From Stromatinia cepivora (Eukaryota; Ascomycota; Leotiomycetes; Helotiales; Sclerotiniaceae): a DNA stretch of 64,000 bases. The stretch is from assembly GCA_014898415.1 (NCBI GenBank), contig RCTD01000011.1, positions 1,116,001 through 1,180,000 of the forward strand, in the 5' to 3' direction. Below, one piece after another: positions 34,725 to 47,089 of this stretch; the first letter of the stretch is position 1; every line of letters starts with the position of its first letter. The translations under genes were made by a program, and so were the position numbers. Under the pieces are notes generated by a model. It did not search any database. It had not been told where the DNA came from and saw only the letters and a list, made by a program, of their open reading frames with translations.

Positions 34725-34818
34725 ACTATATTGAACTCTTCTTCTTTTTGAATAAATTCGGATTCTATTAACAAAATTTCTCAAACTTTTCAAGATATTT
34801 AAAATCTTTTCCCAATTC

Positions 34819-37081
34819 TCATATATTCTCGGAATCCAGGTAATTTTCCCATTTCACCAAATATTTGACTTTACCTCTAATATATTTGCAATTTAATATA
34901 TTCTCTATCTCATACTTGGCATTCTGATCTATAAATATAATTTCTGTTTCAAGGATTTTAAATACCTTTAATAATACTAATTCGAATAAGGATATATAGA
35001 ATACTGAATGAATGTTCATACTCTTTGATAATGTGAATTTATAATTCAAAGATTCTTTAATTTTCTTGATTTTGAATAATCCCAATTTCTTATAATCCAA
35101 TTTCGCATTTAATCTTTTAATCTCGATATTTTTCCGGAATAGATAGATTTTATCCCCCTCCTTTAATATTAACTCCTGATTATATTTCTTGTTGTAATAA
35201 TAAACGTTCCTTTCAATAATAAATTTAAGTTCAGTTGTAAGTTCTTTGTGAACCTCCTTGAATTTCTTTGTTTGTATTATAGCAGATTGATTCTCTATTT
35301 CTAGAATATCCGATTCCTGATATACAATTAATTTGTATCCAAAGTTAATATAGTTCAGAGAGATTTGTATTGTTTCTAAAGCGGAGCTGTTATATGCAAA
35401 TTATATTAAAAGTAATAATCCTATCCAATTGTTTTGTTGATAATTTATATAATAATGAAAATAAATTTCAATAATCTGGTTTACTTATTTATTCCTTTTA
35501 TTCATTTATAAATAGAATATTATAGACATTTTCTTTTTTACATTTAATAATACTATTAAGACAATCCAGAATTTTAATATAAAGAATTTATCCCTATCTA
35601 AGAATATCTCTTCTAATAATTTATATACTATAATAATCTCTTTCAGGAATATAACTGCTAGGATTTCTACAATTAAAATGGTTTTACATGATACTAATAT
35701 TATATACTTAATTAATCGATTTATAATAACCAGAAGATAATTGTACTTTACTTTTGTTATTAGATCTTTAAACTTAAATAATGAACCTATGAAATCCCAT
35801 AATATTGATTTCCATAATAATAATAGTATCTCGGTTATATACATTTATTTATAAAGGGTATGACAGAAAGCCTTGTTCCTAATATAGATATTATACTCGA
35901 TGATTATTTTATTAACCATAATTTAGAATCCCGAATTTCAATATTATCTTTTAATTCTTAAATATATCCTTCGTACTCCTTGATATCTATAAACTAATAA
36001 TATATACTACTCTTCGATGAATTTAAGAGCAATACTATTCAATAATTATATTTTCCCTACTATTTGTATTAATCCATTAACAATTACTAATAACTTAAAC
36101 CATTTGATATCTTCCTTGTTCTGTTATACCTCTATAAATTTGTTTTTCCAGATTTTCATTAATTTATTTTCTAAAACAACGATTTTTGTTAGATTCGGAA
36201 TAAAATCCTTATTTGATAATGATTTCAAGATTATTATTTCCTGATAGACTTTATTATCCTTATAACCTGATGATTTATTTAATACATCTACTTTTACATT
36301 ATCTTTACCTTTGATATACTTAATTATCAAATCAAAATTGGCCAATTCCTCAATTCATCGAGCTAATCTACGATTATTTAGAACTTTAATAATAATAAAG
36401 GTTTATAGATTTATATAATCAATATAAATAATTACTGAGAATTTAATTCCTTAAAGATAGATCCTCTAATGTTTTAATGATTTAATTATAACCATGAATT
36501 CCTTCTTATAAATATTATAATTCTATTCCGTTTTATCTATCTTACTGGAATAATAAGTAATTAAATGAAGTTTCCCATTATCGTTTTTCTATAAATAAAC
36601 TCCTGTTATATAGGTATCGAAAACATCCATTTCAATGATATTCTTTCGATTATTATAATAATTATATAGAATAGATTCCCTAATGAATCTATCCTTAATT
36701 TCTTAAAAGATTTATTCAGCTTTCTTATTCCAGGCGAACTTTATGCCTTTCTTTATTATCTCCATACATAATTTTATTATCTTAAAAAAGTCTTTAATAA
36801 ATATTCGATAAAAATTGACGAATCCTAATATAATTTGTATATCCTTAATATTTCTAGATCGTTTCCAATTCTTTATTTTCTCCGTTTTTTCTAGATTTAT
36901 ACTTATTTATTCTAATTTTATAATATATTTCAGAAAGATTACCTTTTTGACATTAAACTCGTATTTTGATAATTTGAATTATAAATCGACTTTTCTAAAT
37001 GCTTCGAGTACTTTAACGATATACCCTTTATGTTCTTCTGTCTTTTGAAAGAAAACTAGAATATTGTTTAAATAACAGATT
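34819..37081 (-). pseudogene. gypsy pol, 3' half: RT end, RNase H, integrase, chromodomain
   Basis: Reading right to left. Directly left of copia 1, ICYLNNILVFFQKTEEHKGY corresponds to the reverse transcriptase YLDDILIYS block with both Asp changed to Asn. RNase H ends with NFDLIIKYIKGKDNVKVDVL (about 36342-36283), matching the KYIKGKxNxxADALS motif. Integrase core: WDFIGSLFKFKD and LLVIINRLIKYIILV (about 35810-35690), then EEIFLDRDKFFILKFW (about 35620-35570), where the catalytic DRD survives. The C-terminal end (35100-34819) reads SMNIHSVFYISLFELVLL, then YEIENILNCKYIRGKVKYLV and KWENYLD, a chromodomain of the kind that targets chromoviruses to heterochromatin. 93 codons there are free of stops. 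Confidence 0.85.
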
Positions 37082-37247
37082 TGTTGGAAATGAGGCCATC
37101 ATAGGATTAGAATTGAGGTCACGTGATCACTGTGGTGCACAGACCATATTTGGGGATAACCTTAATTCTACTTTTATTAGAATAATAGATCCTTAGTTCA
37201 ATTTATATAATCAATAATATTATTACTTTCTATATCAAAAGTTAACA
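37082..37247 (+). repeat. copia 1 5' LTR
   Basis: 166 bp. The outer end TGTTGGAAATGAGGCCATCA is unmutated; the inner end is eroded (CTATATCAAAAGTTAACA). Confidence 0.92.
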
Positions 37248-37841
37248 GGTTATAAAATCCGGTTGTATAATAGTGATTAGAAAACAAAGCAAATCGAGAA
37301 AGGATTAGTATAGTTAGTAGGGGTGAAACAGAATGGAAATTAGAATTTTTATATAATATTATTGAAGCAAAGTTGAAATATAATAATACAGTTTATAATT
37401 TATAATATTATAAGTCAGGATAGAGAGTAGTCTGTATAGTATTGATACAGAATTATAACAAAAGCGAAAAGCAAATTCGTATAATTATAAGAAAATATAT
37501 TACAATATAATTTTATGAATTTTTTTATTGTTTTATTTTTTATATTTTTTTATTATTCTAAATCTATTTGTAATACATTTTTTAAGATTATCTTAAAAAC
37601 CTGAAAACTATCTTCAATATTTATCAAACAACAAAAAACCTTTACAATATCGGAATCAAATAATCTTTCGAAGTTCGATTAAAATAACTATAAATGATGA
37701 TTTAGATAAATAAAGATATAATTAAAAAGGAAAGAATGATTTTATATAATTGATTAAATATTAAATGAATATATATAGATTGCAGGATCCAATATAGTAT
37801 TTGTTGATAAAATTAATAATCGTATATATTATAATATCGAA

Positions 37842-40752
37842 TTGAAATCGGAATATTTAAAGGACGAAGCGAATGTATTATTATATATTTATATAATACT
37901 CAATAATAATAATGAAGTTCTTATTGATGAATATTCAATAATATATATACTTTGGAGATATCTTAAATCAAAATATATTAAAGTCAGTATAGTTATAATT
38001 AATATATATATGATAATGATCTAAAACTTCAAATTTCAATCCGATATTTATTTCAATATAATTATTATCAAAATCTGGAATAAATTGAAAGAGTATAAAA
38101 AGAAATTAGGGATTATAAATGAAAACTGTTGATTAGTATATCAAGATACTATTTTATTTTTGATTTTAATATATAATCTTTTAATCGATTATCAAGGAAT
38201 AATGAATATATTAGATATTCAAATCAGTTTTAGTATTGATAATAAAATCAAGTATTTATAGATTAAAGAATTTTGTTTTAAGAATAGATCAGAATGAGTG
38301 TAAATTGCAAAAGGATTTAAGTATACTTTTCGACAACAAGAATCAGATTTCGAGATCTCAAATAATATTTGTGATCTGTATTAAAAGGAAGGTTATTATA
38401 TATAAGATTATCTATATTTAATATGAATCAATAAATTCCTTTATAGTTATTTTTATTACTAAAAAAGAAAGAGATTATTGAATTCGAAAAAGATTTATTT
38501 TAATAAAAAAGATTAAGTATATTTTATTAACAATATCTTTGAATCAGATTCCGATATTGAGGATATAATAAAGGAAGATTGCAATTTGATAAAAGAAACC
38601 ATTAATAAAACCTCCTTTAACAAATAGTATAACGATATAAATACTTCTTTATATATATATAATCAATCTTTATTATTCAAATCAATAAATCCTATTATTA
38701 AACAAAGGATAAAGATTGATAAGAGAATAATATATTATTGTTATTAGGGTTTAATGGATATAGTATATAAAGATGGTTCTAAGATATTACTTTCAAATGT
38801 ATTATATATATTAAGGCTAAAAGTAAATTTGTTATTAGGAAAAAGGATTTGCGAAACAAAGCTACAAAGGGAATTCAACTTTTATTATATATATTTCAAA
38901 AAGAATAATAAGAAAGTCATTTATATTAAAATGCAAGACGGAATGTATATAATTTTATATATAATCAAAGAATACAAGAATACAACTCTTTGTTTGAATA
39001 TATATCAAAATGATCAAAAAAAAGGTTTTTCTTTAAAGATAATCGATGATACTAAAGGTATCGATAATGAATTAATATTCAAGAAGAAAGAAAGATATCT
39101 ATTATAATATCGAAGATTCAATCATTTAAGTTTAGATAAGATCAAGAATCTATACAAAATATTCAATATAACTAAACCAATAAAGGTTCCAATTGAATTA
39201 GATATCTACAAAGTGTAAATACTCATCAAAATGACTAATTGTATTCCGAAACAATTGAATCTGCACAAATCAAAAAGATTCAAATTTATACATTTCAATA
39301 TTACAAGACCATTCCCAAAATCGATTCGAAAGAATCATTATTTCATATTGATCATCGATAATTGTATAAGAATAAATTGGATTATACTATTTAAATAAAA
39401 AGACAATATAATTCAAACATTGAAAACTTGGAAAAAGGAGATGGAATTGACCATTAAAGAAAAAATCATTGCAGCTAGAACTAATAATATACCAGAACTC
39501 TTATAAACTATTTGTAAATGATTATCAAATATATAATCCAAAATTATAACAATTACCTTTTCATATCAAAACAAATCTGCAAAACGGAATATAAGAATTA
39601 TAAAAGTAAATATAAAATAATATTAAAAGAAACTGAATTACTATTAAAGTTTTGGGATAAAATTATAGAATATAATATTTATATCAAAAATCGTATTAAT
39701 ATTAATCTTAATATAAATAAAATAGATCGATCTTCTATAGAAATTTTTATAGATATAATATTAAATATAGAAATATATAAAGTCTAAAAAAGTAAATATT
39801 ATACTTATATCAATTCTAAAATTATTCCGAAAAGGTAAAGATATAATAAATTGTAGAACACTTCGAGAATCGGTATATTTCTAAGATATTCAAAAGTTAC
39901 GAATAAATATATCAAAATGTATTCTCCAGAATTAGATTATATATTTTGATTAAGTAAAGTAATTATAAATGAATCTTATTAAAAAAGAGATTTGGATTTT
40001 AAATTGAGAAATTATAAATCAGATCTACAAAGAATAAAGAATATAGAATCAGATCAAAGATTTTGTAATAGATCAATAGTAAACAAAATACTTTTTTCAT
40101 TTTTGGTATTTTCTTTATCTTTAATATCAAATGCGATACTTATATCATCTTTGTTCCAAATGTTTTCTTTAGTAAATATTATATCGAATTCGATGGTTAT
40201 GCTAAGCATCTCAATTATCGAATTGAAACTAAATAAATTAAATATATCAATATTAATATACAATAAAGATGAAGATGGCAATATTCAGAAAACAAATCAA
40301 AAATCTTTTTTTTAAAAATACTTTAGATATCGAATCCATTATTTCAGAGGTTCCAATCCAAAATCAATTTCTGTAGATCCTGAATCTGTATCAGGAGCAA
40401 AATTTAAGATCATCTTAAATTTTGCTGATAAATCTATTTCAATAGAATCGAAAAGCAAAGTAAATCTATAATTATTTGAAATTGAATAAAAGAATATAAT
40501 AAATCTTGAAAACGAATCTTCAAGGTATTTAATATAAAAACGGAAAAGAGATATGGAATAAGATCTTGAAGAAAAACGGGAAAGCAAGATTATAAAAGTA
40601 TTGATTGTAATATTTATATAGATTAAAATTTAAAAAAATATAGAATATATTATAATTACAATTTCAATTATTTACAAAATGGATCCTTATATTAAAAATA
40701 AAATTGTTTCAGATTTTATAATTTTGTTGATAGATATAAATAATATAGAAGG
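37842..40752 (+). pseudogene. copia 1 gag, protease and integrase remnants
   Basis: Gag begins MKSEYLKDEANVLLYIYI (37842) and continues past RIP stops. A CX2CX4HX4C knuckle is readable near 38370-38415 as ICDLYWKEGYYIWDY-like sequence, with Cys and His replaced by Tyr. A protease-like stretch leads into DGSKILLSNVLYILRLKVN (about 38770-38825). The GAG-pre-integrase block reads YRRFNHLSLDKIKNLYKIFN (about 39107-39165), and the integrase core reads KRFKFIHFNITRPFPKSI (about 39280-39330) and YFILIIDNCIRINWIILF (about 39340-39395). A 107-codon open frame at 39992-40315 belongs to the spacer region before RT. The protein continues at 46153 after copia 2. Confidence 0.85.
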
Positions 40753-40918
40753 TGTTGGAAATGAGGCCATCATAGGATTAGAATTGAGGTCACGAGACCA
40801 TAATAATGTATAGATTATATTTGGGGATAACCTCAATTCTATTCCTATTAGAATTATAGATCCTTAATTCAATCTATATAATTAATAATACTACTACTTT
40901 CTGTATCAAAAGTTAATA
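40753..40918 (+). repeat. copia 2 5' LTR
   Basis: 166 bp; TGTTGGAAATGAGGCC to AAAGTTAATA. The first 60 bases match the solo LTR almost exactly; the rest is eroded. Confidence 0.92.
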
Positions 40919-41496
40919 GATTATAAGATTTGGTTATATAATAGTGATTAGAAAGTAAAGCAAATTGAAAAAGGATTAGTATAATTAATAGGGGTGGAAT
41001 AAAATGAAAATCAGAGTTTTTATATAGTACTACCGAAATAGAATTGAAATATAATAATATAATTTATAATTTATAATATCATAGACCAAAATGGAGAGCA
41101 GTCTATATAATACCGATACAGAATTATAATAAAGGCAAAGAGTAAGTTCGTATAGTTATAAGAAAACATATTATAATATGATTTTATGAATTCTTTTATT
41201 GTTTTATTTTTATATTTCTTTATTATTTTGAATTTATTTACTATACATCTTTTTTTTAAGATTGTTTTAAAAATCTGAAGATTATTTTCAATATCCATTA
41301 AACAACAAGAAACCTTTACAATATCGGAATCAAATAATCTTTCAAAATTCGATTAAAATAATTATAAACGATGATTCAGATAAATAAAGATATAATTGAA
41401 AGAGAAAGGATAGTTTTATATAATTGATTAAACATTAAACGAATATATATAGATTGTAGGATTCAATATAATATTTATTTACAAAATCAATGGTCA

Positions 41497-44400
41497 TATA
41501 TATTATAATATCGAGTTGAAATCGGAATATTTAAAGAACAAAACAAATATATTATCATATATTTATATAACATTCAATAATAACGATAAAGTCTTTACCA
41601 ACAAATATTCAATAATATATATACTCTAAAGATACTTTAAATCAAAATATATTAAAGTTAATACAATCACAACCAATATATATATAACGATGATCCAGAA
41701 CTTCAAATTCCAATCCAATACTTATTTTAATATAATTATTATCGAAATTTGAAATAAATTGAAAAAGTACAAAAGGAAATTAAAAATTATAAATGAAAAC
41801 TATCGATCAATATATCAAAATATGTTTTGTTTTTAGTTTTAATATATAATTTTCTAATCGATTATCAAAAAGTAATAAATATATTGGATATCCAAATTAG
41901 TTTTAATATTAATAATAAGATCAAGTATTTATAGATTAAAGAATTTCATTTTAAGAATAGATTAGAATTAATATAAATTGCAAAAGAATTTAGATATGTT
42001 TTTCGATATCAAAAATCAGATTTCGAGATTCTAAATAATATTTATGATCTATATCAAAAGAAAGATCATTATATATGAGACTACCTATATTTAGTATAAA
42101 CTAATAAATTTCTTTGCAATTATTTTTATCATTAAAGGAAAAAGAAATCATCGAATCCGAAGAAGATCTATTTCAATAAAAAAGATTAAGCATACTTTAC
42201 TAATAATATCTTTAAATCAAACTCTGATATTAAAGATATAATAAAGAAAGATTGTAATTTGACAAAGGAGATTATTAATAAAACTTCCTCTAACAAATGG
42301 TATATCAATATAAACGTTTTTTTATATATATCTAATCAATCTTCATTATTCAGATTAATAGAATCTATTACCAAACAAAGAATAAAAATTAATAAAAAAG
42401 TAATATATTATTACCATTTGTTAGGAAAAAGGATCTACGAAATAGGATTACAAAAGGAATTCAACTCTCATTATATATATTTCAAGAAGAACAATAAGAA
42501 AATCATCTATACTAGAATATAAGACAGAATATACATGGTTTCATATATAATCAAAGGATATAAGGATATAGCTTTTTGTTCTAATATATATCAAAATGAT
42601 CAGGAAAAAAAACTTTTCTTCAAAGATAATTGATAATACTAAAGGTATTGATAACGAATTAATATTTAAGGAGAAAGAGAAATACTTATTATAATATCGA
42701 AGATTCAATTATCTAGGTTTAAACAAAATCAAGAATCTATATAAAATATTTAATATAACCAAACCGATAAAGATCCCAACTAAATTAAATATCTGCAAAA
42801 TATATATACTCATCAAAATGATTAATTATATTCCGAAGCAATTGAATCTATATAAATCAAAAAGATTCGAATTTATACATTTCGATATTACAGAATTATT
42901 CCCAAAATCGATTCAAGGGAATTGTTATTTCATATTGATCATTAATAATTATATAAAAGTAAATTGGATTATATCATTTAAACAAAAAAACAATATAATT
43001 TAAATATTGAAAACTTAGAAAAAGAAGATGGAATTAATTATTAAAGAAAAGATTATTACAATTAGGATTGATAATACATCGGAATTCTTATAAACTATTC
43101 GTGAATAATCATCAAATATACAATCCGAAATTATAATAATTGTTTTTTTATATTAAAACAAATCTGCAAAACGGAATATAAGGATTGTAGAGACAAATAT
43201 AAAAACAATACTAAAAAAAACTAAATTATTATTAGAATTTTGGAACAAAATTATAAAATATGATATTTATATTAAAAATCGCATTAATATTGATCCTAAT
43301 ATAAATAGAATAGATTAATCCTTTATAGAAGCTTTTATAAATACAATATTAAATATAAAAATATATAAAATCTAAGGGAACAAATATTATATTTATATCA
43401 ATTCTAAGATTATTCTGAAAGGGTAAAGATACAACAAATTATAGAACACTTTGAAAATCAATATATTCTTAAAATACTCAAAAATTATAAATAAATATAT
43501 CAAAGTATATTTTCCAGAATTAGATTATATATTTCGATCAAATAGAATAATTATAGATGAATCTTATTGAAAAGGAGATTTGGATCTTAAATTAAGAAAT
43601 TATAAATCAGATCTATAAGAAATAAAGAATATAAAGCTAGATCGAAAACCTTATAATAGATCGGCAATAAATAAGGTATTTTCTCTATTTTCAATATCAA
43701 ATATAATATTTGTATCATCTTCATTCCAAATATTCTCTTTAATAAATATTATATCGAATTCAATGATTATATTAAATACTTTAATTATCGAATTGAAATC
43801 AAATAAATTAAATATATCAATATTAATATATAATGAAAATGAAAATAATAATATCCAAAAAACAAATTAAAAATCTTCTTCCAAGAATACTTTAGATATC
43901 GAATTCATCATTTCAAAGAATTCAATTCAAGAATCAACTTTTGTAAATTCTGAATCTATATCAAAAACAAAATTTAAGATTATTTTAAATTTTGTTGATA
44001 AATCTATTTTAATAGGATCAAAAAGCAAAATAAATCCATAATTATTTAAGATTGAATAAAAGGATAAAATAGACTTTGAAAACAAATCTTTAAGATATTT
44101 AATACAAAAACAGAAAAGAGATATAGAATAAGATTCTAAAGAAGAATGGGAAAGTAAAATTATAAGAATATTGATTACAATATCTATAAAGACCAAAACT
44201 TAAGAAAATATAGAATATATTATAATTATAATCCCAATTATTTATAAAATAAACCTTTATATCAAAGATAAAATTGTTTTAGATTTTATGATTTTGTTGA
44301 TAAATATAAATAATACAAAAAGTATAATATATTCAACCAAAAAAATTCTAGGAATCAAAATATTAAGAATTTATAAAGAAATAATATTAAATCAAGAATA

Positions 44401-45981
44401 CTTTGAAAAATGAAAGGAAACTATTCAAAAGGAAATCATATCCTTGATTCAAAATAATATTTAAGAAGAATATATATTCCCTAAAGGAAATAATTTGATT
44501 TCGATGAAATAGATATTTATAATTAAAATCAAAAATAACAAGATAGAACAATTCAAAATAAGATTAATAATTCAAAGATTCAATCAAATATTAAAAAAGG
44601 ATTACAACGAAATATTTACACCAACAATAAAATTAAATATACTTAGATTATTTCTAATTATCATTACAAAAGAAAATTTGGAATATTTATATTTCAATAT
44701 CAAAAATATCTTTATCGAATCGTATTTGAAAGAAGAGATCTATTTCGAATTACTTTAAGGTATTAAAATCAAAAAGAGATATATATTACAAACCCTACAA
44801 AACCTATATAATTTGAAACAAGCTAAAAGGGATTGAAGTTTATTATTAAAGAAAGAACTTTTAGATATAGATTTTGTACAAAATTTAACAGATCCATATC
44901 TATATATATCCAAAGACCGTAATATAATATTATTGATATATATCGACGATATCGTTATTATATTATATATATTATTACAAATCATTTAATTCAATAAAAA
45001 ACTATCGATTTGTTTTAACACCAAGAATTTAGGGGAGATTAATAAGATTCTAAATATTAGAATCATTTGTAATAGAAAAGTATATATATTAATTATGGAT
45101 TAAGAAGAATATCTCAATATTATATTAATCAAATATGGTATTATATATGGATAATATTAAATTAAGAAACTATTAATAATGGATTATACTTATCTTTAAT
45201 TAATAACCGACAATAATGAACTAATAGATATAAATAAATATCAATAACGAATAGAAAGTATAATTTATTTAATGATATATATTTGATCAGATATAATATT
45301 TTTAATTGAAAGATTTTTATAATTTATGACAAAACCAATAAAATATTATATTATAATTTTAAAGAATCTAATATGATATCTATAATCAACAATCAAATAA
45401 AAATTATAATTCAGGCCAAAAAAAATACAATCTGATATTTGCAAAGAATATAATATATTTGATAATATAATAAAAATATATATAGATATAAATTGAATTA
45501 ATAATAAATATAATTAAAAAAGTGTTTTAGGGGGAATTGTGATATTTTATAGAAGTTTTATATTATGGGTTAATAAGAAATAAATATTTATAACTATCTT
45601 TAATACAAAATCAGAATATATTGTAATAGTAATATTCATTAAATAAAAAAAATGGGTTATATAAATATTTAAAGATCTATTTAAATCAAATTATATTAAA
45701 AAAAATAAAGATATAATTCAAATACTTAATAATAATCAAGATATTTTAGTTTTAACCAAGAATCTATATTTATATAAACGATCTAAATATATAGATATCA
45801 ATTATCATTTTATTAAAAATTTAATAGAAAAGAAAAAAATCGTTATTAATTATATCAATATATATAATATAATTGTCGATAAAATGATGAAGTTTTGTAT
45901 AAGGATTGTTTTCAAAAGATTCAAGAAAATATTAGGATTAATAATTTAGGAGAATCGAATAGGATATCCTTAATAAAAGAA
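41497..45981 (+). pseudogene. copia 2 gag-pol remnant
   Basis: All copia domains can be followed in order. Integrase: RFEFIHFDITELFPKSIQGN (about 42858-42920) and NYIKVNWIISFKQK. Reverse transcriptase begins near 44340 and includes LIIQRFNQILKKDYNEIFTP (about 44560-44622), FNIKNIFIESYLKEEIY (about 44690-44745), then LLIYIDDIVIILYI (about 44930-44975), which retains the YIDD catalytic motif. RNase H occupies about 45480-45700, with KKKQ/EYI-type motifs. Frequent RIP stops make it non-functional. It has about 87 bp missing in frame between the protease-like region and LLGKRIYE, compared with the other three long copies. Confidence 0.85.
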
Positions 45982-46147
45982 TATTAGAAATAAGACCATT
46001 ATAGAATTAGAATTAAGATTACAAGACCACAATGGTACACAAACCATATTTAAGGATAACCTTAATTCTATTTTTATTAGAATTATAGATCCTTAATTCA
46101 ACCTATATAATCAACAATACTATTACTTCCTGTACCAAAAGTTAACA
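45982..46147 (+). repeat. copia 2 3' LTR
   Basis: 166 bp; TATTAGAAATAAG to CCAAAAGTTAACA. Inner (left) side eroded, outer (right) side preserved. Confidence 0.92.
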
Positions 46148-46152
46148 GAAGG

Positions 46153-46923
46153 TATAATATATCCAATCGAAAAAATTCTAGAAATCAAAATATCAAGAAT
46201 TTATAAAAAAATAATATCGGATCAAGAATATTCTGAAAAATAAAAGGAAACTATTCAAAAAGAAATCATATCTTTAATTCAAAATAATACTTAAAAAGAA
46301 TATATATTTTCTAAAGGAAATAATTTGGTTTCGATAAAATAGGTATTTATAATTAAAATAAAGAATAATAAAATAAAATGATTCAAAATAAGATTAATAG
46401 TTTGAAGGTTTAATCAAATATTAAAAAAAGATTATAATGAAATATTTGTATTAATAATAAGATTAAATATATTCAGATTATTCCTAATTATTATTATAAA
46501 GAAAAATTTGAAATATTTATATTTCGATATCAAAAATGTCTTTACTGAATTATATTTAAAGAAAAAGATCTATCTTGAATTATTCTAAAATATCAAAATC
46601 GAAAAAGGATATATATTATAAATTCTATAAAATTTATATAATTTGAAGCAAATTGGATGGGATTGGAGTTTATTATTAAAAAAAGAGCTTTTAAGTATAA
46701 ACTTTATATAAAGTTTGATAAATCTATATTTATATATATCCAAAGATTATAATATAATATTATTAATATATATCAATAATATTGTTATTGTATTGTATAT
46801 ATCATTACAAATCATTTGGTTTGATGAAAAGCTATCAATTTATTTTAATATCAAAAATCTAGAAAAAATTAATAAGATTCTAAATGTTAGGATTATTTAT
46901 AATAGAAAAGTATATATATTAAC
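46153..46923 (+). pseudogene. copia 1 reverse transcriptase fragment
   Basis: Continuation of copia 1 between its two guests. It aligns with 44330-45100 of copia 2. Visible marks: EYIFxKGNNLVSIK-like sequence near 46300, YLYFDIKNVFTELYLKKKIY (about 46510-46572), NLYNLKQIGWDWSLLLKKEL (about 46633-46692), and LLIYINNIVIVLYI (about 46765-46805), where the catalytic YIDD has become YINN by G-to-A changes. A 73-codon frame at 46715-46936 remains open. The sequence breaks off inside TATATATTAAC, which is the insertion point of copia 3. Confidence 0.85.
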
Positions 46924-47089
46924 TATTAACATTTGATACAGGAAGTAATAGTATTATTGATTATATAGATTGAACTAAGGATCTATAATTTTAATAGGAA
47001 TAAAATTGAGATTATCCCCAAATATAGTTTATATACCATTATGGTTTTGTAACCTCAATTCTAATCCTATAATGATCTTATTTCCAATA
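46924..47089 (-). repeat. copia 3 3' LTR
   Basis: 166 bp; plus-strand start TATTAACATTTGATACAGG, end TTTCCAATA. Confidence 0.9.

Larger units (their letters stand above)
40753..46147 (+). mobile_element. Ty1/copia element 2, nested in copia 1
   Basis: 5,395 bp, flanked by GAAGG (40748-40752 and 46148-46152). LTRs are 40753-40918 and 45982-46147, both 166 bp. It is in the same orientation as its host. Compared with copia 1 it lacks about 87 bp near 42416. Both LTRs are heavily eroded on their inner sides. Confidence 0.93.

Noticed and set aside
37842..40315. Small open frames inside copia copies as separate genes
   Set aside because: They are stop-free stretches of one gag-pol frame and align with the same positions in the other copia copies.
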